Assembly (NCBI GenBank): GCA_024403355.1
Contig: JAKSRW010000016.1
Span: forward strand, 1 to 64,000
DNA: 64,000 nucleotides
Reading direction: 5' to 3'
Source: Lachnospiraceae bacterium
Lineage (GTDB): Bacteria; Bacillota; Clostridia; Lachnospirales; Lachnospiraceae
The notes under the pieces are model-generated. The model saw nothing but the letters and a program-made list of their open reading frames with translations. It was not told the origin of the DNA and did not search any database. The translations under genes were made by a program, and so were the position numbers. Below are positions 35,803-44,819 of this stretch, one piece after another (within the stretch, counting starts at the first letter, position 1; every line of letters begins with the position of its first letter).

Positions 35803-37131
35803 ATGGCAAGACTTAAGGAACTTGAAGCAGCAGAGCGCGAGGCTAATAAAATCGGTGAAAAATTTGCACATAGCAGCGATGTAATGGGCGATATGAGCAG
35901 AGCGTACGGAGCAGACTTTTCAGGGATTCATATTCATAATGACGGGGCAGCGGATGCTAAGGTAAGAGCAGCGGGAAAGGATGCAATTGCTTCGGGAAAT
36001 GACATATTCTTCGGCAAGGGAATTTACGAAAGCAGTGATCCGGCCAGCAGAGGGCTTGTAGCCCACGAGCTTGCGCACACCATGCAGCAGGGCATTGCGG
36101 GGGAGGTGCAGGCAGGCGTTCAGGAGTCGGTTCCCGCAGGTGTTGAACAGGGTGGTATTCTTGACTGGTTTAAGGGATTATTTGGCGGAAATAAAAAGAA
36201 GAAAAATAATGAAATAGTAGTAACCGGCGGTGATTTCACGACAGATGCCGATTCTATGGCATATATGCGGGCAATGCGACAGCATGAAGTAGGTCAGTAC
36301 AATGCATCAAAGGCTCCGATCAGAGCTGCACTGGCGCCTATTATAGGAAGACAGGCTGACGTGTCTGATGCTTCGGCAGAGACTAAAGCTGCAAATGACA
36401 CGGCGGTGGCTGCGGCAGTACAGGCCTCCAATAAATCCTGGACAGAAAAAAATGGTGAAGGGGAGCTTGATGTTTCGAAGGCATTTCAGAAACTGGGCTT
36501 CAGAAACGGTGGAGATACCTCAAAGACAGACCGTAATCTCAGGTCTGAAATGTTTGGAAAGGTAACAGAAACGGATGCATCAAAAATGACCGGTTTCAGC
36601 AAACAGCTTTTAGATTACAATCTGGCACTGATGGACAGCGGTGTTGATTTCACACAGCAGGCCGAACGTCTTAAGATCATGAATAAGGACGCGGTAGGAA
36701 TGAAATACGGCGGACTTGATTTGGATATTTCAGGCGATTTCCTTCAGATGCTGGAGGGATATCTGAGCAGCGAGCAGGGGCTTGATTATATGCAGAATTT
36801 TCAAACACAGATGGGTGGAGCGGAGGTATTTAAGGATTCGGCAGACCCTATGAATTTTATGCTTCAGACAGTACTTAACAGTGAAATTGCGAGACTTGGT
36901 CTTACGGCAAGGGCCGCAATGGCGTCCAGAGGAAGCAATGCTGTAGAAAGTTCGGCCGGTTCTACAATGATGCAGCAGGGCAGCGGTGCGGTTCTTATGA
37001 AGCTTCCCGTTCTTGCGCAGAATAAGGAACGCTATGATATGGCGGCACCTGAGATTAAGGCTCTTGTTGACCAGTATAAACAGCTTGAACTGAGATTACA
37101 GCAGAAGCTTGCAGCCCGTAAAACGGCATAA
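35803..37131 (+). CDS. DUF4157 domain protein (contractile-injection-system-associated fold)
   Basis: Residues about 20-100 form a DUF4157 domain: GADFSGIHIHNDGAADAKVRAAGKD, then ASGNDIFFGKGIY, then AHELAHTMQQ with the HExxH-like H88-E-L-A-H92. DUF4157 is often found at the N terminus of cargo or structural proteins linked to extracellular contractile injection systems (eCIS). The rest is helical and Gln/Ala-rich without recognised motifs. The start at 35803 is set by GGAGGAGGAG about 10 nt upstream; the frame extends to 35767. It is followed after 33 nt by the AAA+ ATPase. Confidence 0.78.
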   Translation: MARLKELEAAEREANKIGEKFAHSSDVMGDMSRAYGADFSGIHIHNDGAADAKVRAAGKDAIASGNDIFFGKGIYESSDPASRGLVAHELAHTMQQGIAGEVQAGVQESVPAGVEQGGILDWFKGLFGGNKKKKNNEIVVTGGDFTTDADSMAYMRAMRQHEVGQYNASKAPIRAALAPIIGRQADVSDASAETKAANDTAVAAAVQASNKSWTEKNGEGELDVSKAFQKLGFRNGGDTSKTDRNLRSEMFGKVTETDASKMTGFSKQLLDYNLALMDSGVDFTQQAERLKIMNKDAVGMKYGGLDLDISGDFLQMLEGYLSSEQGLDYMQNFQTQMGGAEVFKDSADPMNFMLQTVLNSEIARLGLTARAAMASRGSNAVESSAGSTMMQQGSGAVLMKLPVLAQNKERYDMAAPEIKALVDQYKQLELRLQQKLAARKTA

Positions 37132-37164
37132 ACTATCATTGACTAATACAGGAAGGTGATATTG

Positions 37165-39297
37165 ATGAAAAGACTGGCCGGTATGGGTGCATACCGTTTG
37201 TCGTTTTACTTAAAAAAACATGACGGAGACAGCTTTCTGGAGAAATATAAGGGTGTTTTAAATTCGGATGTTGACGATGAAGAAATAACAGACATAGAAA
37301 AAAACTATCTCGATTCGTTATTGTTTGAGCTGAGTCCGATAAACAGAGTTATCAGACTGCTGATTCAGAATCCGAACCGCTTTTCGAATGCCGTCGGACT
37401 TTCTGAAGCAGCCTGTCTGCCGGAAAACAGAATAGCCATAGCCACTCTTGAATTAAGTCTTTTACTTCATATGAGCGAGGAATTTGGCGAATTATTCAGA
37501 ATATTGTATCCGAAAGGAAACGGGGCTGTCACGGTAGGACTGACAAGTAAGCTTTTGTACGGTGAGGATTTCTGCATTGATAATCCGGCTGCTGTCGGCA
37601 AGGCTTATAAGGCATTGAGCTTCATATTCAATCTGAGGGCAACGGCAACGGATATTCTTTCCGAAGCGATTATCGTTGATAACCGCATGATTGATTATCT
37701 GGGCTTTGGAGATGACATTTTGTTACTGGGAAATTCGTTTATCGAGGTTCCGGAATTAACAGGGGCGGAAAGCTTTGAGCGCGTCTTTAGGGATGAGGCT
37801 ATGCAGAATGTTTCGAGGCAGCTTGAAGCATATGAGAAAATCGGAGCTGAGAATAACGTTCCTGTGGTAACGGCAATCGGTGAAATAAAAAGCGGAAGAA
37901 AGTATCTGTTAAAGAAAATAGCGGAGCAAAATAACCATGAACTGCTGCTGGTACCGTTTTTTGAATTCAGTGACTTTGCAAATGTGCTTTATAAGTGCAG
38001 ACGAATTTTCCGTGAGGCGCTTTTGACGGAAAGAGCCTTATGTATAACCGATATTGAGACAGATGAACATACGGGCATGCTGATTGATATTGTTGTCAGG
38101 GAGTACGAACGTGTCCTGGAGTATGCGCATAAATGCGGTGTAAGCGGTCCGGCCAAAAGCAGGCCTCTTTATCTTTCGGGCGACTTAAGGATGAAGATTG
38201 CACCGTATATTGACAGGCTTGTCTGTCAGGTGGAATGTAAAACGCCCACTATGACCGAGGCGGCGAATGCCTGGGATTATTTTTCGGAAAAATATCTTGA
38301 CGGGAAAAAGCTTAACAGCCGTGAGCTTGCTGTCAAAATGAAGCTTCCCTACGGCAAAATCGAGCAGATTGTCAGGAAGCTCAGATATTCACCTGCAGGT
38401 GATTTTTATGACAGTAAATATATTTTCAAATGCTGTTATGAGCTGCTGGATGACGGCAGATATGACAATATAAAGCGTGTCGAGGCAAGGTACACCATTG
38501 ATGACCTTAAGCTTGATGACAGCCAGAAATCCGTAATAATGGATATCTGTAATCAGGTGGAATATCGAAGAAAGGTTATGGATGACTGGAAGCTTCGCAG
38601 CAGGTATTCCTACGGAACCTGTGTCAGCGCACTTTTTTCGGGACCTCCCGGTACCGGTAAAACAATGGCGGTCCATGTTATGGCAGGTATTCTGGGGCTT
38701 GAATTATATAAGGTGGATGTATCTCAGCTTGTGGATAAATATGTCGGAGAGACGGAAAAACGTCTTGAGGAGGTATTTAAAAGAGCTGAAAAGAGCAATA
38801 TGATTCTTTTCTTTGATGAGGCGGATTCCATTATCGGAAAACGCAGCGAGGTAAAGGATTCAAATGATAAATATGCAAATACAGAGGTGTCTTATCTTCT
38901 TCAGAGGATGGAGGAGTATGACGGAATAGTTATTCTCGCATCCAATTACAGTCAGAATATTGATTCAGCCATTATGCGTAGAATCCGATATACCGTACAT
39001 TTCCCGCTTCCTTCGGAGGAGACAAGAAGAGAAATCTGGGAATCCGCGTTTTCATCATCTGTGCCGCTTGACAGGATTGATTTCGATTACCTGGCGGGAC
39101 AGTTTGAATTCTCGGGCGGACAGATTAAAAACGTTGTACTTAATACCGTATTTATGGCCGCGGCGGAGGATAAGCCCGTATCGATGAAGCACATTATCAG
39201 GGCTATTTCGCTTGATCTGACAAAGGATAAAAAGGTCGCATTTCATGCGGAGGACCTTGGAAAATACTCTTATTTGCTGGATTATCCAATTGAGTAA
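37165..39297 (+). CDS. AAA+ ATPase resembling eCIS (Afp15-type) ATPases
   Basis: This 710-residue protein has an unrecognised helical N-terminal half with a degenerate first ATPase-like region, then a canonical AAA+ module: Walker A SGPPGTGKTMA (about 493-501), the pore-loop region KYVGETEKRLEEVFKRAE, Walker B ILFFDEADSI (about 546) and IGKRSEVKDSNDKYANTEVS. This last string and YLLQRMEEYDGIVILASN match the ATPases of eCIS loci such as Afp/PVC. No sheath, tube or baseplate genes are in this window. GGAAGG precedes the ATG. Confidence 0.82.
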   Translation: MKRLAGMGAYRLSFYLKKHDGDSFLEKYKGVLNSDVDDEEITDIEKNYLDSLLFELSPINRVIRLLIQNPNRFSNAVGLSEAACLPENRIAIATLELSLLLHMSEEFGELFRILYPKGNGAVTVGLTSKLLYGEDFCIDNPAAVGKAYKALSFIFNLRATATDILSEAIIVDNRMIDYLGFGDDILLLGNSFIEVPELTGAESFERVFRDEAMQNVSRQLEAYEKIGAENNVPVVTAIGEIKSGRKYLLKKIAEQNNHELLLVPFFEFSDFANVLYKCRRIFREALLTERALCITDIETDEHTGMLIDIVVREYERVLEYAHKCGVSGPAKSRPLYLSGDLRMKIAPYIDRLVCQVECKTPTMTEAANAWDYFSEKYLDGKKLNSRELAVKMKLPYGKIEQIVRKLRYSPAGDFYDSKYIFKCCYELLDDGRYDNIKRVEARYTIDDLKLDDSQKSVIMDICNQVEYRRKVMDDWKLRSRYSYGTCVSALFSGPPGTGKTMAVHVMAGILGLELYKVDVSQLVDKYVGETEKRLEEVFKRAEKSNMILFFDEADSIIGKRSEVKDSNDKYANTEVSYLLQRMEEYDGIVILASNYSQNIDSAIMRRIRYTVHFPLPSEETRREIWESAFSSSVPLDRIDFDYLAGQFEFSGGQIKNVVLNTVFMAAAEDKPVSMKHIIRAISLDLTKDKKVAFHAEDLGKYSYLLDYPIE

Positions 39298-39315
39298 AAT
39301 TTACACAGAAAGCAC

Positions 39316-39369
39316 TTGACATATTTGGTTTACAATGATAAACTAACAATGAGGTTTATGATTGTAAAC
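39316..39369 (+). promoter_or_regulatory. blaI promoter with two palindromic operators
   Basis: TTGACA (39316-39321) is followed 17 nt later by TAAACT (39339-39344) as a weak -10. Two 16-bp sites, GTTTA-N6-TAAAC, lie at 39328-39343 and 39354-39369, centre to centre 26 bp. The first overlaps the promoter, as expected of an autorepressed BlaI/MecI-type operon. Confidence 0.75.
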
Positions 39370-39395
39370 CAATTTTTGTTTGGAGATGAACAGCT

Positions 39396-39755
39396 ATGGA
39401 TGAGATTTCATTATGTGACAGCGAGATGAGACTTATGAACGTTATCTGGGATGAGGCACCGGTTGAGTCAGGCCGACTGGTTAAGCTTTCAAAGGAGAGA
39501 CTGGATTGGAGTAAATCTACCACATATACGATTCTTCGCAAGCTGGTGGGCAAGGGCCTTGCAGCGAACGAGGACTCATTGGTGACTGTTCTTATCCCCA
39601 GAGAAAATGTCCAGGTAATGGAAAGCAATAAGGTCGTTGAGAAGAGCTTTGGGGGCTCGCTTCCTAAGTTTGTTGCGGCATTTTTGGGCAACAAATCACT
39701 CAGTGATGAGGAGGCGGACGAGCTGATAAAGCTGATTAACCGACACAAGGAATAA
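39396..39755 (+). CDS. blaI: BlaI/MecI/CopY family repressor
   Basis: This 119-residue winged-helix repressor has LCDSEMRLMNVIWDEAPV and SGRLVKLSKERLDWSKSTTYTILRKLVGKGLA in the family pattern, and ends in a dimerisation helix (SDEEADELIKLINRHKE). It would bind the two palindromes upstream and be inactivated through the following BlaR1-like protease. The signal need not be a beta-lactam. Confidence 0.88.
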   Translation: MDEISLCDSEMRLMNVIWDEAPVESGRLVKLSKERLDWSKSTTYTILRKLVGKGLAANEDSLVTVLIPRENVQVMESNKVVEKSFGGSLPKFVAAFLGNKSLSDEEADELIKLINRHKE

Positions 39756-39771
39756 TTACGGAGGGCTGGTT

Positions 39772-41445
39772 ATGATAGGCTTATTTAAAAAAATAATAGA
39801 AATGTCATTGTACGGCAGTATTGTTATTCTTTTTGTCGTTTTGATCAGATTTATTCTGCGCAAAAGCTCAAAAAGACTCATGATGATTTTATGGGCAGCG
39901 GTAGCGTTAAGGCTTCTTGTGCCTGTAAATATTGAGTCCCCGATGAGCCTTTTTAATCACATTCCTTACGGGGCAGCGTCTATAAAGGAACAGCTTTTCG
40001 TGTCCGGGGAAAGCTGCGCAGAGCCTGACAACAGCGGAGTATTTCCCGTAAAAACAGGTGAAAATGCTGTTCTAAGCTATAGTGAAGCAATAATTCAGAA
40101 TCATACAGAGGATACTGCGGCGTCGGTTAATGCCTACCGGGAGCCTGCAGACAATACAATAAATAAAGAGCTGATACTTTTTTATTTATGGGCTGCGGGA
40201 GCAGCGGCAGTCGCTGTTTACTGCGTAGTACGCTATATTATGCTCAGGAAGAGCCTGACCGGATCGGTTGAAACAGAACACAATGTTTTTGTTTCGGATA
40301 AGGTTGACTCACCCTTTGTGTTTGGTTTTCTCAGGCCTGCGATATACCTGCCTGATACTCTTTGCGAAGCGGAGAGAGAGTATATTCTATTGCATGAGAG
40401 AACACATATCAGACGCGGGGACTGGCTCAGCAAAATGGCGGGTATGGCAGCAGTGGCGCTTCATTGGTTCAATCCCTGTGTATGGCTGGCTTATATGCTT
40501 TTTGAACGCGACCTTGAAATGAGCTGTGATGAGAAAACCATTGAAAACATGGACGAGGATCTTAAGAAGGCCTACAGTCTTTCTATAGTATCATTCGCCA
40601 GCAAAAAGCACTCGAAGCGATACATTATTACACCTCTGGCCTTCAGTAAGATTAATTTCAGCAAATCGGAGGTAACGAACAGAGTGAAGAATATATTAAA
40701 TTATAAAAAGGGTTCAAAGGCTGTGCTTGTTCTGACAGCGGTATTGCTGCTGGTCTTTTCGACAGCATGCTCATTGAACGCAAAGACGGAAAATAAGGAA
40801 GCTGCCAATACAGAAGCAAATGCGAATACAAATGCAGCGGATGCGGCAGAAGCTGATAAGGATTCAGTTAATACCAATGCAGACGACAAGACCGTTGCTG
40901 CAGGCTCGAACAAGGTTATATTAAATGATTCGAGTGTTTATGTTTTAGACAAAAATTCAAATATGGCGGTAGATACCGAAGCCTTTGTTACAAATATTCC
41001 GGATACACTTACTGCCGCAGGCTATGAGAATACCGAAATTACCAAAAAGGATCTGGAGGGCTTTGTTCAGTATTCATTTAACAGCATTAAGCGTGAGGAT
41101 GAGCTCCATAAGAACTGTCTGCAGGGCTGTGCTGAGGTATATGAATCGGCGGATTTGGCAAAGGATGTATTTGTGTCAAGGGTAAAGGGTTACACCGGAG
41201 CTGTTCCTGAGGAAACAAACGGAATCAGTGTTTCGTATTATCAGAAGCTTGATTCATACGGAACATGTAATTATACAACCATCTGCAGGAAGGATAATTG
41301 TGTCATAGTTCTCAGCTCAGCCATGGTTGTGGGACCTACCGGCAGTTCAGAGTCTGTCAACAGTGATATTTCGGTTGATTTAGTGAACTATGAGAAGATT
41401 CTGAACGATAACGGAATCGCCTACAGTATTGTGGATTTAAGCTAA
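39772..41445 (+). CDS. blaR1: BlaR1-like M56 family membrane metalloprotease
   Basis: This 557-residue protein has four N-terminal hydrophobic segments around an M56 zinc protease: ILLHERTHIRRGDW (HExxH form HERTH) and later ERDLEMSCDE. A final helix (AVLVLTAVLLLVFSTACS) is followed by an Asn/Ala-rich linker and an external domain of about 170 residues. That domain lacks the penicillin-binding SxxK motifs of true BlaR1, so it may sense something else. It starts 16 nt after blaI. Confidence 0.82.
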   Translation: MIGLFKKIIEMSLYGSIVILFVVLIRFILRKSSKRLMMILWAAVALRLLVPVNIESPMSLFNHIPYGAASIKEQLFVSGESCAEPDNSGVFPVKTGENAVLSYSEAIIQNHTEDTAASVNAYREPADNTINKELILFYLWAAGAAAVAVYCVVRYIMLRKSLTGSVETEHNVFVSDKVDSPFVFGFLRPAIYLPDTLCEAEREYILLHERTHIRRGDWLSKMAGMAAVALHWFNPCVWLAYMLFERDLEMSCDEKTIENMDEDLKKAYSLSIVSFASKKHSKRYIITPLAFSKINFSKSEVTNRVKNILNYKKGSKAVLVLTAVLLLVFSTACSLNAKTENKEAANTEANANTNAADAAEADKDSVNTNADDKTVAAGSNKVILNDSSVYVLDKNSNMAVDTEAFVTNIPDTLTAAGYENTEITKKDLEGFVQYSFNSIKREDELHKNCLQGCAEVYESADLAKDVFVSRVKGYTGAVPEETNGISVSYYQKLDSYGTCNYTTICRKDNCVIVLSSAMVVGPTGSSESVNSDISVDLVNYEKILNDNGIAYSIVDLS

Positions 41446-41449
41446 GTAT

Positions 41450-41478
41450 TTGACATATGCTCACGGCGGATATATTAT
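41450..41478 (+). promoter_or_regulatory. Promoter upstream of the DUF3842 gene
   Basis: TTGACA (41450-41455), 17 nt, TATTAT (41473-41478). Confidence 0.7.
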
Positions 41479-41489
41479 AAAAACAGGCA

Positions 41490-41540
41490 GGCTTGTACTC
41501 ACCGGCTTTAGCTGATGGGTATAGGCCTTTTTGATTTTGG
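41490..41540 (+). terminator. Leader terminator before the DUF3842 gene
   Basis: GGCTTGTACTCA and the complementary TGGGTATAGGCC form a long stem extended by GGC/GCT near the loop, followed by TTTTTGATTTT. It lies between promoter and gene, so it may be an attenuator; no riboswitch class was recognised. Confidence 0.6.
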
Positions 41541-41587
41541 AACGGCTCAAGGTTTTCGCTACAGCCGGAAAGGAAAGATTTATTTAT

Positions 41588-41998
41588 ATGACAAAGATTT
41601 TAGTAATAGACGCACAGGGCGGCGGTATAGGAAAGCAGATTATTAATGAGATTAGCACCAGAAATCTTGATGTGGATATTCTTGCGGTGGGAACAAATTC
41701 CACGGCTACGGCAGCCATGTTAAAGGCAGGTGCACAGCATGCCGCAACGGGAGAAAATTCCGTTAAGGTGGGCTGCAGGACGGCGGACTTTATTATGGGC
41801 CCGATAGGTATCACCATAGCGGATTCGATGTACGGAGAGATAACGCCGGATATGGCCACTGCGGTAGGACAGAGCAGCGGACAGAGAATTTTTATTCCTG
41901 TAAATCACTGCAGTAATTATGTGGTCGGTGTGTCGAATCTTAATCTGAAGCTTCTGATTAAGGAGGCGGTGGATTATCTGGTGACTCAGATGAGCTGA
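41588..41998 (+). CDS. DUF3842 family protein
   Basis: This 136-residue protein opens with MTKILVIDAQGGGIGKQII, a nucleotide-binding-like glycine loop characteristic of DUF3842. It ends LKLLIKEAVDYLVTQM. Function is unknown; members are common in Clostridia. The start at 41588 is used because AAAGGAAAG lies upstream and the family begins here, although the frame is open to 41531. Confidence 0.8.
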   Translation: MTKILVIDAQGGGIGKQIINEISTRNLDVDILAVGTNSTATAAMLKAGAQHAATGENSVKVGCRTADFIMGPIGITIADSMYGEITPDMATAVGQSSGQRIFIPVNHCSNYVVGVSNLNLKLLIKEAVDYLVTQMS

Positions 41999-42017
41999 GC
42001 CTGCATTAAATTGATAT

Positions 42018-42047
42018 TGACACTGTATCTTTTGGTATGGTAAAATA
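42018..42047 (+). promoter_or_regulatory. Promoter of the peptide/nickel ABC operon
   Basis: TTGACA (42018-42023), 18 nt, TGgTAAAAT (42039-42047) with an extended -10. Confidence 0.65.
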
Positions 42048-42154
42048 ACCGACAGACATGAAGTTCGCGGAAAGCATGAAGTTTTCCCTGGTCCCTGTGA
42101 CGGGGATTGATTAATTAATTTATTTAACAAACAGCAGCATATATGCATATCATG

Positions 42155-42201
42155 AAGATGTGTATTTTTCCTTGTGGGAAAAGTATGCATTTTTTTTATG
42201 T
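42155..42201 (+). terminator. Leader terminator upstream of the ABC operon
   Basis: GTGTATTTTTCC pairs with GGGAAAAGTATGC around TTGT, followed by eight T. The ~100 nt before it contain GTCCC/GGGGAT and repeated CATGAAGTT motifs. A regulated leader is likely; I could not match a known riboswitch. Confidence 0.7.
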
Positions 42202-42224
42202 TTGTTAGCTTTGAAAGGAAAACT

Positions 42225-43763
42225 ATGAAAAAAATTATTTCTTTGTTTGTCGTTTTTATTATGCTTTTAGGGCTTTCGGCCTGTTCGGCTGACAACGCAA
42301 AAAAGACTTCCGACACAATTATTTACGGCTCGGGTGATTACACAAGAATCAATCCGGCTATGGATGAGCATGGTGAAATCAATGTTCTTATTTTTGACGG
42401 ACTGACAGACCATGACGGTAAAAATGAAATTATTCCAAGACTTGCCGAAAGCTGGGAATATGACGAGACTTCGATGACCTATACCTTCCATCTGGCTAAA
42501 AATGTTAAATGGCATGATGGTGTGCCCTTCAGTGCGGAGGATGTAAAGTTCACTATTGAAGCGATTATGGACGAGCAAAACGGCTCTGAAAACGCACCGA
42601 ATTATGAGGATGTGGAGGAAATCAGGGTAATTGATGAGCATACGGTTTCCTTCAGGCTCTCGGCTCCCAACTATGCGTTTTTGGAGTATATGACAATGGC
42701 TATCCTTCCCAAGCATCTGCTTGAGGGCAGGAATATGCAGGAGGATGAATTCTTCCGCGCACCTGTCGGAACAGGTCCTTATAAGTTTGTGAGTTGGGAA
42801 AAGGGACAGTCTATTGTACTTGAGAAGAACAATGAGTATTTTGCGGGTCCCGCGAAGATTAATAAAATCATTTTCAAGATTGTTGAGGATGACAATGCTA
42901 AGGCGCTTCAGCTTCAGTCCGGAGAACTGAATTTGGCGCAGGTTACACCCAAGGATTCGGAGAATTTTAAAAATAAAGACGGTTACAGGCTTTACGATAT
43001 GAAGACCTCTGATTACCGCGGTATTCTCTATAATTTTTGGAATGAATACTGGCAGAAGAATGCCGATATTATTCCCGCAATCAACTATGCGGTAAATCGT
43101 GAGGAGATATTAAATGCGGTAATTCTCGGCTACGGTGAACTGGGCTATGGTCCGCTGCAGCGTAATGTTTATAATTATGACGGCGTAGAAAAGTACAGCT
43201 TTGATTTGGCCAAGTCTGCGGCGGCCTTTGAGGCGGCAGGCTGTACAAAGGATTCGGAGGGCTTCTGGACCAGAAACGGCGAAAGAATTTCCTTCACAAT
43301 TAATGCAACTCCTTCAGACCAGGTTCGTATCGATATGGCTCAGATAGTAGCACAGCAGCTGCGTGCGGCAGGTCTTGATGTTAAGGCAAATGTACCCGCG
43401 GGCGGTATAGACTGGGGCGGACAGGAGTGCTGCATCATCGGATGGGGCTCACCCTTTGATGCGGATGACCATACCTATAAGGTATTCGGTACAGACAAGG
43501 GTGCGAATTATTCAGGCTACTCGAACGAGCTTGTAGATAGCTATCTGACAGCTGCCAGACAGACAAATGTTCCCGCAGAACGGGCTGAGGCTTATAAGCA
43601 GTTCCAGCTTGAGCTTGCAAAGACTCCCGCATATACCTTCTTCTGCTATATTGATGCAATGTATGTGGCAAATGCAGGTATTAAGGGTATTAACGCAGAT
43701 ACAGTTCTCGGTCACCACGGTGTAGGTATCTTCTGGAATGTATGTGACTGGGTTATTGAATGA
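42225..43763 (+). CDS. Peptide/nickel-type ABC transporter substrate-binding lipoprotein
   Basis: This 512-residue lipoprotein (LSAC, C20) of the SBP_bac_5 family has GSGDYTRINPAMDEHGEINV, WEYDETSMTYTFHLAKNVKWHDG and APVGTGPYKFVSWEKGQSI. It ends VLGHHGVGIFWNVCDW, a form I associate with Clostridia nickel/peptide importers. The sequence does not decide between oligopeptides and nickel. GAAAGGA precedes the ATG. Four further transporter genes follow. Confidence 0.88.
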   Translation: MKKIISLFVVFIMLLGLSACSADNAKKTSDTIIYGSGDYTRINPAMDEHGEINVLIFDGLTDHDGKNEIIPRLAESWEYDETSMTYTFHLAKNVKWHDGVPFSAEDVKFTIEAIMDEQNGSENAPNYEDVEEIRVIDEHTVSFRLSAPNYAFLEYMTMAILPKHLLEGRNMQEDEFFRAPVGTGPYKFVSWEKGQSIVLEKNNEYFAGPAKINKIIFKIVEDDNAKALQLQSGELNLAQVTPKDSENFKNKDGYRLYDMKTSDYRGILYNFWNEYWQKNADIIPAINYAVNREEILNAVILGYGELGYGPLQRNVYNYDGVEKYSFDLAKSAAAFEAAGCTKDSEGFWTRNGERISFTINATPSDQVRIDMAQIVAQQLRAAGLDVKANVPAGGIDWGGQECCIIGWGSPFDADDHTYKVFGTDKGANYSGYSNELVDSYLTAARQTNVPAERAEAYKQFQLELAKTPAYTFFCYIDAMYVANAGIKGINADTVLGHHGVGIFWNVCDWVIE

Positions 43764-43816
43764 TGAACTAAGATTTGCGGACCATGTATGATTTTTTTGA
43801 GAAGGGATGATATGTT

Positions 43817-44809
43817 ATGGGCAATATCCTTGAAATTAAAAACTTGTCTGTGAAAATTCCTGCTCATGGAGGGACTGTTTCTGCAGTCCGTGATGTAAGT
43901 TTAGAATTAAAGAAGGGCGAAACGCTTGCCATAGTCGGTGAATCCGGCTGCGGCAAGAGCATGCTCTGTAAAAGTATAATGAAGCTGCTTCCTGAAAGGG
44001 CAGTCATTGAAAGCGGACAGATTATCGTAAACGGAACGGATATAACCGGTTTGTCTGACCGCGAAATGACGAAGCTCAGAGGACAGCTTTTTTCTTATGT
44101 TTTTCAGGATCCGCTGTCAGCTTTAGATCCGACAATGACCATAGGACGGCAGATAGCGGAGTCAATTCTGATTCATCAGCGAAATCTCGGTAAGGAGGAG
44201 ATTTTGGCAAGAATTAATGAGCTTTTAACTCTGGTCGGGATAAAAAATCCCGAGGAACGAAGCAGGCTTCATTCCTACGAGCTTTCGGGAGGTATGAGGC
44301 AGCGCTGCGTACTGGCGATTGTTCTGGCCTCGAATCCCCGTATTCTGCTGGCTGATGAACCGACAACCGCACTTGATGTTACCATTCAGGCGCAGATACT
44401 TGATCTTTTAAAGGATATTCAGAAAAAACGCAATATGTCGACTGTCCTTGTATCACATGATATGGGAGTTGTGGCGCGTGTCGCAGACCGTGTTGCTATT
44501 ATGTATGCAGGTAAAATAGTGGAAACGGGGACTGCGGAGGATATATTTTACAGTCCGGCACATCCCTATACACAGGGGCTTTTGAAATCACTGCCGATTA
44601 ATTCGAGGGGGAAGGATGTGCTGGAAACCATTCCCGGGATGCCGCCATCTCTTATGAGACTTCCGAAGGGGGATGCCTTTGCCTGCAGGAATCCGAAGGC
44701 ACTGCCGATAGATTTTATTGAGGAGCCGCCCATGTTCAAAATATCGGACAGTCATTTTGCGGCAAGCTGGACGCTGGATAAGAGATATAAAAACAGTAAT
44801 TTGGAGTGA
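43817..44809 (+). CDS. oppD: Peptide/nickel ABC transporter ATPase, OppD-like
   Basis: This 330-residue ATPase has Walker A GESGCGKSM (residues 41-49, Met in the usual Thr place), signature LSGGMRQRC, Walker B ILLADEPTTALD, and the OppD/DppD C-terminal extension with a Cys motif (DAFACRNPKALP) shorter than the canonical four-Cys form. It would pair with the OppF-like subunit 10 nt downstream. Confidence 0.9.
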   Translation: MGNILEIKNLSVKIPAHGGTVSAVRDVSLELKKGETLAIVGESGCGKSMLCKSIMKLLPERAVIESGQIIVNGTDITGLSDREMTKLRGQLFSYVFQDPLSALDPTMTIGRQIAESILIHQRNLGKEEILARINELLTLVGIKNPEERSRLHSYELSGGMRQRCVLAIVLASNPRILLADEPTTALDVTIQAQILDLLKDIQKKRNMSTVLVSHDMGVVARVADRVAIMYAGKIVETGTAEDIFYSPAHPYTQGLLKSLPINSRGKDVLETIPGMPPSLMRLPKGDAFACRNPKALPIDFIEEPPMFKISDSHFAASWTLDKRYKNSNLE

Positions 44810-44819
44810 TGTTTGAACT

